A program made the position numbers and the translations under genes. This document shows positions 51,063-58,164 of a DNA stretch of 64,000 bases, piece by piece. Source of the DNA: DASYKS01 sp035995205 (GTDB taxonomy: Bacteria; Acidobacteriota; Thermoanaerobaculia; Multivoradales; UBA5704); contig DASYKS010000035.1 in assembly GCA_035995205.1 (NCBI GenBank), positions 6,755 through 70,754 of the forward strand, given 5' to 3'. The notes under the pieces are model-generated. The model did not search any database, was not told the DNA's origin, and saw only the letters and a program-made list of their open reading frames with translations. Each line of letters starts with the position of its first letter. Position 1 is the first letter of the stretch.

Positions 51063-51296
51063 ATGGCCCAGTTGATCGTTCGCCAGCTTGAAGAGGATTT
51101 GGTGCGGGAGCTCAAGACAAGAGCCGCTCAGCATGGCCGATCCGCCGAGGCGGAGCACCGCGAAATCCTGCGCGCGGCGCTTACCGAGAAACCCGGCAAG
51201 CGGTCGTTCAAGGAGGCGCTTCTCGCGATGCCCAACGTCGGCGAGGACGCGGACTTCGAGCGTCGGCCCGCGCGGCCGCGGCGGGTAAAGCTCTGA
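51063..51296 (+). CDS. FitA/ribbon-helix-helix-type antitoxin
   Basis: 77 residues. 'LIVRQLEEDLVRELKTRAAQ' and 'RSAEAEHREILRAAL' are the FitA/Arc ribbon-helix-helix pattern. The C-terminus 'DFERRPARPRRVKL' is the likely toxin-wrapping tail. GGGAGGAG precedes the ATG. Pairs with the PIN toxin whose start overlaps its stop. Confidence 0.86.
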   Translation: MAQLIVRQLEEDLVRELKTRAAQHGRSAEAEHREILRAALTEKPGKRSFKEALLAMPNVGEDADFERRPARPRRVKL

Positions 51297-51712
51297 AATT
51301 CCTCCTCGACACCAACGTCCTCTCGGAGCTGCGCAAGGGCGAGCGATGCAACGCCCACGTAGCGGCTTGGTTCGCAGGGCGAGATGACGAAGACCTATTC
51401 CTGAGCGTTCTCGTGGTCGGCGAGGTTCGCTTGGGGATCGAGAACATCCGAGAGCGGGATCAAATAAGCGCTCGCGCCCTCGACCGATGGATTCAAGGAG
51501 TGGTCCGAGATTTCGATGATCGCATCCTGCCGGTCGACCTCGACATCGCGGAGGCCTGGGGAATGCTCGGAGCCGGGGATCCTCTACCGCCCGTCGACGC
51601 GCTTCTGGCCGCCACCGCAAAAGTCCATGGGCTCACCGTTGCCACGCGCAACAAAAAGCACTTCGAGAGAACAGGCGCTCCTTGGGTGAACCCATTCCGA
51701 AGTAACGGTTGA
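51293..51712 (+). CDS. PIN-domain toxin, FitB/VapC-like, probable CTG start
   Basis: 139 residues. Coding begins at a CTG whose TG is shared with the antitoxin stop (CTGA), giving 'KFLLDTNVLSELRKGERC', the normal PIN N-terminus. The next standard start, a GTG at 51413, would delete the catalytic Asp, so it is rejected. Other PIN acidic residues are in 'VVGEVRLGIENI', 'PPVDALLAATAKVH' and 'TVATRNKKHFER'. Predicted RNase. A 21-bp-periodic array begins about 200 bp after its stop. Confidence 0.85.
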   Translation: MKFLLDTNVLSELRKGERCNAHVAAWFAGRDDEDLFLSVLVVGEVRLGIENIRERDQISARALDRWIQGVVRDFDDRILPVDLDIAEAWGMLGAGDPLPPVDALLAATAKVHGLTVATRNKKHFERTGAPWVNPFRSNG

Positions 51713-51919
51713 CCGACGCGCGCTCAGGGACCTGGATCGCCAAGGGATCGCTTCGCGACTCCCGCCTCCCGGCAGTAGACACTCCCCTCACGGCCTGAGA
51801 CGCCCGGTGTTCGGTACGAAGCACGCGTAGGGGGAGCTGCCTTACTCCGCTCGCGGCACGGGCCTTCGGTCAGGCGAGCGGCGTCACTCGCTGCTTGGTC
51901 TAGGCGATGCAAACCCTGA

Positions 51920-52400
51920 TTCGCATCGCCACGGCCGATTTCCCATCGCTTCCCGCCGAAGCCGGCGTCATCACGAACTACATTTGACACACTACGCCAC
52001 GCTTCCGGTCTACTACGATCAAGATCCGCATCACCCGGAATCCATTCCGCATCACTGCGACTCGGATGCGAATCACTAAGAGCCAGATCCGCATCACAGA
52101 GACCTGACTCCGCAACACAGAGGACCAGTTCCGCATCGCCAGGACGTGGAGTTGAGACGCTACGAACAAGACACGCATCACCGCGATCGGAGCCTGCATC
52201 ATTACAATCGTAATCCGCATCGCGAGGAGCCGGGTCGGCAACGCTAAGAACGCGTTGCGCATCGCTCGGTGACACGATCGGGTGATGTTTAGCTCGGTCC
52301 GAGTGATGCGTCAGGAAGTCCGAGTGATGCGGCAAGTGCTCGCAGTGATGCAAAAAGCGCCCGGAACGCTCGCTCTGTCTTCCGTAGTGATGTCTAGTGA
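51920..52400. repeat. degenerate tandem array, 21-bp period, two inverted arms (array C)
   Basis: From 52025 to 52256 a core like TCCGCATCAC recurs at exactly 21-bp steps, 12 times (52025, 52046, 52067, and so on). An earlier match (TTCGCATCGC) at 51920 is on the same register. From about 52282 the core appears inverted, as GTGATGCG, again every 21 bp (52282, 52303, 52324, 52345, 52387). Arm one carries 11 variable bases between cores. Weaker periodic sequence runs to about 52630. Sequence differs from arrays A and B but period and inverted-arm layout agree. Confidence 0.8.
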
Positions 52401-52713
52401 CTCACGAAGGCCGCTGTAGTAGCTCGTAGCGTCCCATCGGTGGCTGAGCACGCCCCGGATAGGCACCGTAGCGTCTCACCAGCGGTCGGATGTGGTGCGT
52501 CGGCCTCTGGTGGCGTTGCAACACAAGTCGCCGGTGGCGCGGGACTCCTCCCGCGACGTCCGCACAGCGGTCGGAATGATGGCTGAGCGTTCGGTCGCGT
52601 CTCGCACCGCCGGCGCAGCCGGTCATCGTCTGTTCAGGCTATCCGCTTTCCCCTGCCACGTGCCCGTACAGTGCCCGCTCCTCAACCACCTACCCCCGAA
52701 GGAGAAGTCCCCG
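52401..52713. other. non-coding spacer with weak 21-bp periodicity, upstream of DinB
   Basis: Degenerate echoes of array C continue: GTAGCGTC recurs at 52426 and 52468 (42 bp apart) and similar blocks follow to about 52630. No convincing reading frame. The last 80 bp hold the ribosome-binding site of the DinB-like gene (GAAGGAG). Confidence 0.4.
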
Positions 52714-53220
52714 ATGAGCATCAGCGAAACCCTGCTACCCGAGCTCGATCACGAGATGGCGACCACGCGTCGTGTGTTGGAGCGCGTGCCGGTGGCCGAG
52801 AAGAGCGACTGGCAGCCGCATGAGAAGTCGATGACCTTGAACCGCCTGGCGAACCACGTGGCCGAGCTGCCAGGTTGGCTGACCATGACGTTGACGTCCG
52901 AGGCGCTCGATCTGGCGCCGGTCGACGGCCCGAAACATGCCTCGCCGACCCATGCCACGAACGAGGCGCTGCTCGCGGCGTTCGACGCGCATGTGGCCGA
53001 AGGCCGCGCGGCGCTGGTCGCCGCTTCCGACGAAGACCTGTTCGTTCCCTGGGCGCTGCAAATGGGCGGGCAGGATCTGTTCAAGATCCCGCGGGTCGCC
53101 GTGCTGCGGACGTGGGTGTTCAACCACATCATCCACCACCGCGGCCAGTTGACCGTCTACCTGCGCGAGCTGGGCGTGCCGGTGCCGTCGATCTACGGCC
53201 CGAGCGCGGACGAAAGCTAA
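52714..53220 (+). CDS. DinB/YfiT-family four-helix metalloprotein
   Basis: 168 residues. The DinB fold is marked by His in 'LANHVAELPGW' and the C-terminal 'FNHIIHHRGQLTVYL' pair, which together bind a metal. Family members are thiol transferases or stress proteins; the substrate is unknown. The ATG at 52714 has GAAGGAG upstream. It ends 7 nt before the stop of a convergent methyltransferase gene. Confidence 0.86.
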   Translation: MSISETLLPELDHEMATTRRVLERVPVAEKSDWQPHEKSMTLNRLANHVAELPGWLTMTLTSEALDLAPVDGPKHASPTHATNEALLAAFDAHVAEGRAALVAASDEDLFVPWALQMGGQDLFKIPRVAVLRTWVFNHIIHHRGQLTVYLRELGVPVPSIYGPSADES

Positions 53221-53227
53221 GCCCCCC

Positions 53228-53977
53228 CTACCGGTCGTGCCGCTCGGCCTCGCCGGTCATCGGCACGAAGCGGACCGGGAAGGCGACGCTCTTTTCGAGG
53301 CCTTGGGCGGTCTTCTTGAGCACCACCAGTTGCTGGTCGTCGCCTACCCCTACGGGCAGCACCATCCGCCCGCCCGGCTTCAGCTGGGCGACGAGCGGCT
53401 CGGGGATCTCGGGCGGCGCCGCGGTGAGGATCACGGCGTCGAACGGAGCCTCCTCGGGCCAGCCGCGGTAGCCGTCTCCGGTGCGGACTTTCACGTTGTC
53501 GTAGCCGAGGTCGGAAAGGGTGTGCCGCGCCCGCTCGGCGAGCGGCGGCACGATCTCGATCGAGAAGATCTGGGATGCGAGGCGCGACAGCACCGCGGCG
53601 TGATAGCCCGAGCCGGTGCCGATCTCCAGCACCCGGTCGCTCGCCTTGAGCGCCAGGTGCTCGCACATCGCGGCGACCACGTAAGGCTGGGAGATCGTCT
53701 GCCCCTCGCCGATCGGCAGCGGCCCGTCCTCGTAGGCCGAGGCGCGCAACGGCTCGGGCACGAACCGATGGCGCGGCACCTCGCGCATCGCGGCGAGAAC
53801 GCGGGGATCGCGCACGCCGCGGGCGGCGATCTGGCGATCGACCATGCGCTCGCGTTCGGCGCGCGAAGGGTCTTCCGGAGGGCTCATGGCGAGGCTGGCC
53901 GCGGCGAACAGCGCCGCGGCGGCACAGAGGATTCTCGCTCGTTTTTGGGGCCGCGCGCCGTCAGCGGTTCTGGCCAT
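53228..53977 (-). CDS. protein-L-isoaspartate O-methyltransferase family, exported copy 2
   Basis: 249 residues. An N-terminal hydrophobic segment ('ARILCAAAALFAAASLAMS', 14-32) implies export. The PCMT core is clear: 'VPRHRFVPEPLRASAYED', 'PIGEGQTISQPYVVAAM', motif I 'VLEIGTGSGYHAAVLSRL' and 'DAVILTAAPPEIP'. It repairs L-isoaspartate in damaged proteins. Its start lies 17 bp inside the end of the upstream paralogue, so the two arose by tandem duplication and are co-translated. Confidence 0.88.
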   Translation of the reverse strand: MARTADGARPQKRARILCAAAALFAAASLAMSPPEDPSRAERERMVDRQIAARGVRDPRVLAAMREVPRHRFVPEPLRASAYEDGPLPIGEGQTISQPYVVAAMCEHLALKASDRVLEIGTGSGYHAAVLSRLASQIFSIEIVPPLAERARHTLSDLGYDNVKVRTGDGYRGWPEEAPFDAVILTAAPPEIPEPLVAQLKPGGRMVLPVGVGDDQQLVVLKKTAQGLEKSVAFPVRFVPMTGEAERHDR

Positions 53978-54686
53978 CGCGGACCTTGCCCGTCATCGGC
54001 GCCAGGCGCACGGGGCTCACGGTCCGTTTTTCGATCGTGCCGTCCGCACGTTTGGTGATCACCTGTAGGTCTTGGAAGAAGTCGCCGATCGGCGCCACCA
54101 GCCGGCCGCCCTTCTTCAACTGGTCGAGCAGCGGCTTCGGGATCTCGGGCGGCGCGATGGAGAGCAGGATGGCGTCGAACGGCCCGTGCTCCGGCCAGCC
54201 CTGATAGCCGTCTCCCACCCGCACCAGGACGTTGGCGAAACCGAGCAGCGCGAGCCGGCGCGCCGCTTGATCGGCGACCGCCTGCGAGATCTCGACCGAA
54301 TAGACCTCGCGGGCGAGCCGCGACAGCACCGCGGCGTGATAGCCCGAGCCGGTGCCGATTTCCAGCACCTTGTCGCGCGGGGTCAGCTCCAGCAGGTCGG
54401 TCATCAACGCCACCACGTAGGGCTGATAGATGGTGCCCCATTTGCCTTTCGGCCCGAACGGCAGAGGCCGGTCGGCGTAGGCGTCCGCCGGCACCGCTCC
54501 CGGCACGAACAGATGGCGCGGCACGCGGTCCATCGCCGAGAGCAGCGGCGGATCCGTGATCCCGCGCTGGCGGATCTGCTCCTCGACCATCTGGTGGCGC
54601 AGGAGCGAGATGTCGTCCGGGAAGGCGCCGCGCGCCATCAACGCGAGCGCCAAGCCCAGAGCCACCCGGAGGGATTTCCCGTTCAC
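53961..54686 (-). CDS. protein-L-isoaspartate O-methyltransferase family, exported copy 1
   Basis: 241 residues with a GTG start overlapping the amidohydrolase stop by 4 nt (GTGA). The signal sequence is 'KSLRVALGLALALMARGAF'. PCMT motifs are 'VPRHLFVPGAVPADAYADRP', 'GTIYQPYVVALM', 'VLEIGTGSGYHAAVLSRLAR' and 'DAILLSIAPPEIP'. It is a paralogue of the next gene. Two exported repair methyltransferases behind an exported amidohydrolase suggest periplasmic protein or peptide maintenance. Confidence 0.88.
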   Translation of the reverse strand: MNGKSLRVALGLALALMARGAFPDDISLLRHQMVEEQIRQRGITDPPLLSAMDRVPRHLFVPGAVPADAYADRPLPFGPKGKWGTIYQPYVVALMTDLLELTPRDKVLEIGTGSGYHAAVLSRLAREVYSVEISQAVADQAARRLALLGFANVLVRVGDGYQGWPEHGPFDAILLSIAPPEIPKPLLDQLKKGGRLVAPIGDFFQDLQVITKRADGTIEKRTVSPVRLAPMTGKVRDGQNR

Positions 54687-56455
54687 CGTGCTCCTGCGCG
54701 AGCGAACACCCGCTCGCCGTCGACGTAGGTGAAATCGATCTCGGCCTTCGGAATCTCGATCTCGGCCACCGCCATCGGATCGCGCCCCCAGACCACCAGG
54801 TCGGCGCGCTTGCCGACCGTGAGCGAGCCGATTTGATCTTCGAGGAACAGAGAGCGGGCGGCATCGAGCGTGAAACCGCGCAGCGCCTCGATGCGGGTCA
54901 ATTTCTCGGCCGGCAACCAACCGCCCGGGGGATTACCCGCCAGATCCTGCCGGGTCACCGCGGCGTAGAGCCCCAGCCGCGGGTCGGGCGATTCAACCGG
55001 GAAGTCGCTGCCCAGCGCCAGCCGGCCGCGCGCGTCGAGCACCTTCCGCCAAGCGTAGGCCCCGGCCAGCCGGCGCTCCCCCACCCGCGCGGGCGCCCAG
55101 GGCATGTCGGAGGTCGCGTGGGTGGGCTGCATCGAGGCGATGATGCCGAGGCGCGCCATGCGCTCGATGTCCGCCGGGCGCATCACCTGGGCGTGCTCGA
55201 TCCGGCAGCGCGGATCGCTCGGCGACTTCGCCCAGGTCGAGGCCGGGCGCGCGAGCCCCTGTTCGAGCGCGTCGAGCGCCACCAGATTGCCGCGATCGCC
55301 GATCGCGTGAATGCCCACCTGGAAACCGGCCGCCACCGCGCGGCGCACCACGTCGGCCATGTGGTCCTGGGTCGAGGTGAGCAGGCCGAGGTTGCCCGGG
55401 TCGTCGGCGTACGGCTCGATCAGCGCCGCTCCCCGGCTGCCGAGCGCGCCGTCGGCGTAGAGCTTGACCCCGCGCACGGTGAGCCGCGCCTCGTCCTTGT
55501 CGAGCAGCGGGCCGCGCTTGAACCACGTTTGCAGCAACGCTTCGTCGTCGGTGAGGAACAGGGCGGCGCGCAGCGGCAGGGTCTTCTTCTCGCGCAACGC
55601 CTGGTAGGCGGCGACGCCCTCGGCGTCCACCCCCATGTCGGTGACGGTTGTCAGGCCGAGCGCGAGGCACTCCTTGCCCGCCGCGACGAGCGCCGCTTCG
55701 AGCTCTTCCGGACGCGCGGCGAACGGATTGGCCGCCGGATCGCTCGGATGGACGTCCATCGCGTTGTCGACCAGCACGCCCGAGAGGTGCCCGGCCGCGT
55801 CGCGCAGATAGCGGCCGCCCGACGGGTCTTTCGACGCGTCGGAAAGGCCGACGAGCGCGAGCGCCTTGGCGTTCAGGAGCGCGGCGTGGCCGTCGATCCG
55901 GGTGAGCCAGACGGGGTGATCGGGCACCGCGGCGGAGAGCGCCGCGTGCTCCGGGAACTTCTGGCCAGGCCAGAGGTTTTGATCCCAGCCGCGTCCGCGC
56001 ACCCAGGCGCCCGCCGGAGTCTTCGCCGCGGCGGCCCGGACGCGCCGCACCACCTCGTCGAACGAGGTCGCGCCGCGCAGGTCGACCTGGGACAGATCGC
56101 GGCCGAGCCCGAGCAGATGGGAGTGGGCGTCGATCAGCCCCGGGGTCACCGCCCGGCCGAGCAGATCGACCTTTTTCGTCTTCGGGCCGATGAAGGACTT
56201 CCCGGCTTCTTCCGGTCCGAGGTAGACGATGCGGCCCTTCCGGATCGCCAGGCTCCCCTCGATCGGCCCGAAGGCGTCGACGGGGTAGAACGTGCCGTGC
56301 TGCAAAACGAGGTCGGCGGCGTCCTCCGCAGGGGCCGAAGCGGCGGCGGCCGGCACGGGCGAGCCGAAAGGCGAGGAGAACATCAGCAGGGTGAAGATCG
56401 CGGCGAGCGGTGCGCGGTGGGAGAGAAGTCTTTGTCTATTCACGAGGCCCGCCAT
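54683..56455 (-). CDS. exported amidohydrolase, YtcJ-like
   Basis: 590 residues with a signal peptide ('APLAAIFTLLMFSSPFGSPV' near 15-34). The metal site is 'TPGLIDAHSHLLGLG', with later 'VGIHAIGDRGN', 'IEHAQVM' and the final Asp in 'ALGSDFPVESPDP'. The YtcJ-type amidohydrolases act on N-substituted amino acids or formamides; the substrate is unknown. The ATG at 56455 retains the signal peptide. First gene of the operon with the two PCMT-like genes. Confidence 0.88.
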   Translation of the reverse strand: MAGLVNRQRLLSHRAPLAAIFTLLMFSSPFGSPVPAAAASAPAEDAADLVLQHGTFYPVDAFGPIEGSLAIRKGRIVYLGPEEAGKSFIGPKTKKVDLLGRAVTPGLIDAHSHLLGLGRDLSQVDLRGATSFDEVVRRVRAAAAKTPAGAWVRGRGWDQNLWPGQKFPEHAALSAAVPDHPVWLTRIDGHAALLNAKALALVGLSDASKDPSGGRYLRDAAGHLSGVLVDNAMDVHPSDPAANPFAARPEELEAALVAAGKECLALGLTTVTDMGVDAEGVAAYQALREKKTLPLRAALFLTDDEALLQTWFKRGPLLDKDEARLTVRGVKLYADGALGSRGAALIEPYADDPGNLGLLTSTQDHMADVVRRAVAAGFQVGIHAIGDRGNLVALDALEQGLARPASTWAKSPSDPRCRIEHAQVMRPADIERMARLGIIASMQPTHATSDMPWAPARVGERRLAGAYAWRKVLDARGRLALGSDFPVESPDPRLGLYAAVTRQDLAGNPPGGWLPAEKLTRIEALRGFTLDAARSLFLEDQIGSLTVGKRADLVVWGRDPMAVAEIEIPKAEIDFTYVDGERVFARAGAR

Positions 56456-56491
56456 TCTGCCAGCGGCTAGGGTGCAAAGGCTAGGCCACGA

Positions 56492-56497
56492 TATGCT
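56492..56497 (+). promoter_or_regulatory. putative -10 hexamer TATGCT of a leaderless promoter
   Basis: TATGCT ends 9 nt before a GTG start at 56507, without a ribosome-binding site. It lies in the 51-bp divergent gap to the amidohydrolase. Confidence 0.5.
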
Positions 56498-56506
56498 CCG
56501 CCCGCC

Positions 56507-57943
56507 GTGCCGACCCCTGAGCTGCCCTCCCTCGACATCGCGCGCGAAATCCTGGTCCGCGCGCTCGCCGAATCGCCCGCCGACCGAACCGAGATCTCGT
56601 GGACCGAGGCGATCCATCGCCAGGAGCGATCGGCGCCCGGCGAAGCGAAGCGGGAGGGTCGCCGGTCTCCGCAGGGGTCTCCGGTCCGCCCCGAGCCCGG
56701 GATGCATCGCGAGCTGAGCCTGATCGTCCGGGTGGTCGAACGCGGCCGGATCGGCATCCATCGCGCCGCCGCGCTCGACCGGGCGGAGCTGGCCGCCGCG
56801 ATCCGCCGGGCGCTCGCCGATGCGCGCCTTGCCCCTCCCGCCAAGGCGGCGCCCGAAGGGGCGGTCAAGATTTCCGCGACGCCGGAGATCGCGGGCGACC
56901 TGCTTTGGGATGCCGAGATCGCCGACCTGGCGGCCGACGAGGCGAAAGCCCTGTTGTCCCAAGGGCTCGGCGCCGACGAGAACGCGCGCTTCGCCTGGAC
57001 GGAGGGACGGATCGGCTATGCCGCGACCGGCTCCCCGCCGCGCGTCGCGTCGCTCACCGGGGCCGCGCTGGAGCTTCGCGCCGGCCGCGGCCCGGCGACC
57101 GGCAGCGCCTCGGGGGTGGCGCGCAAACTCTCCGCTTTGGCCCCTTGCCGGCTGCTCGACCTCGCCCGCGAGCGCCGCGCCGACCCTACGCTCGCCGCGC
57201 CTTCCGGCGCCGCCGTGCCGCTCCTGCTCGCGCCGCAGGCCGCGGCGCGCCTGGCCACCGCGTTCGCCCGCGCCGCGCTCGATTCCCGGGCGATCGAAGA
57301 GGCGTTGGATCGTGGTGCCAGAAACGGTTCAGCCTGGCCGCTGTTCGGACACCTCGGCGAGCAGATCGCCTCTTCTCGCATCACGCTCGCCGACGACGCG
57401 ACCGACTCGCTCGGGCTGCCGCTGCCGTTCGACGCCCAGGGCGCTTCGAGCCGGCGGATCGAGCTGATCGCCGCCGGAATCTTCCGCGGCGCCGCGGTCA
57501 CGCAACCCCAAGCCGCCGCGCTCGGCCTGCCCGCGAGCCTCGCCGAGCTGCCGCTCGCGATCGACTTCGACCAGGCCGCGCCTCTCCACCTCGCGCTCTC
57601 GGCGAGCGATCCGGCCGCGGCTCTCGCGCCCGAGGATCTGCTCGCCGCGGCCGACGGCGGCCTGTGGATCGCCGCACTCTCTCCGCTGGAGGTCTATGAC
57701 CCGGGTACCCTACGTTTCCGCGCCGTCGCCCACGGCGTCCGTCGGATCGAAGGAGGGAAGATCGGCCCCGCGGTGCCGAACCTGATTTGGGAAGCGAGCC
57801 TGCTCGAAGTCTTCGCCCGTATCGCCGCCTTCGGGGCCGAACGGATCGCGGTCAGCGATCGCAGCCATGGCGCCCCGTGGCTCGGCGCGACGCTCGCCCC
57901 GGCGATGGCGCTTGAACCGCTGTTCACTCTGCGGGCCGTCTGA
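56507..57943 (+). CDS. TldE/PmbA-like metallopeptidase-family protein
   Basis: 478 residues with a GTG start supported by the promoter hexamer. The TldD/TldE fold is suggested by 'GSAWPLFGHLGEQIASSRI', 'LADDATDSLGLPLPFDAQGA', 'RIELIAAGIFRGAAVT' and 'ALSPLEVYDPGTLRFRAVAHG'. 'RVASLTGAALELRAGRGP' is the matching mid-domain. No HExxxH zinc motif is seen, so this looks like the TldE-type subunit without the active site. It would need a TldD partner, which is not in the window. Family roles include peptide maturation and gyrase-toxin processing. Confidence 0.78.
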   Translation: MPTPELPSLDIAREILVRALAESPADRTEISWTEAIHRQERSAPGEAKREGRRSPQGSPVRPEPGMHRELSLIVRVVERGRIGIHRAAALDRAELAAAIRRALADARLAPPAKAAPEGAVKISATPEIAGDLLWDAEIADLAADEAKALLSQGLGADENARFAWTEGRIGYAATGSPPRVASLTGAALELRAGRGPATGSASGVARKLSALAPCRLLDLARERRADPTLAAPSGAAVPLLLAPQAAARLATAFARAALDSRAIEEALDRGARNGSAWPLFGHLGEQIASSRITLADDATDSLGLPLPFDAQGASSRRIELIAAGIFRGAAVTQPQAAALGLPASLAELPLAIDFDQAAPLHLALSASDPAAALAPEDLLAAADGGLWIAALSPLEVYDPGTLRFRAVAHGVRRIEGGKIGPAVPNLIWEASLLEVFARIAAFGAERIAVSDRSHGAPWLGATLAPAMALEPLFTLRAV

Positions 57944-57944
57944 A

Positions 57945-58160
57945 CCCGGGCGGACACACAGGTCCGCCCCTACGATGCGGGCCGCTTGAACCCGGGCGGA
58001 CAACGCAGGTCCGCCCCTACTGCGGGCCGTCTGAACCTGGACGGACACACAGGTCCGCCCCTACGACAACACGCCCTGCGAGAACCAAAAACCACCCGCC
58101 GGATGTAGGGGCGGACCTGTGTGTCCGCCCTTGAAACGCGTGTCCGCCCTTGAAACGCGA
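57945..58160. repeat. cluster of palindromic repeats, three direct copies and one inverted
   Basis: Each copy has arms GGGCGGAC and GTCCGCCC around ACACAG (first at 57948-57969), followed by CCTAC and TGCGGGCC(G) spacers. Copies begin near 57948, 57993 and 58036. An inverted copy stands at about 58105-58132, then a shorter half. This is a REP-like family related in form to the repeats at 24151 and 38801. Between convergent genes pmbA-like and uvrC, it may stop transcription from both sides. Confidence 0.7.
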
Positions 58161-58164
58161 AAAC

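Noticed and set aside
51920..52400. CRISPR array
   Set aside because: The conserved core is only about 10 bp, the period is 21 bp with no true spacers, half of it is inverted, and no cas gene is in the window.
52284..52432. Short plus-strand frame with 'VMRQEVR' heptads in array C
   Set aside because: It only reads the repeat units, ends at two stops, and has no ribosome-binding site. I keep it as one possible origin of the arrays, not as a gene.
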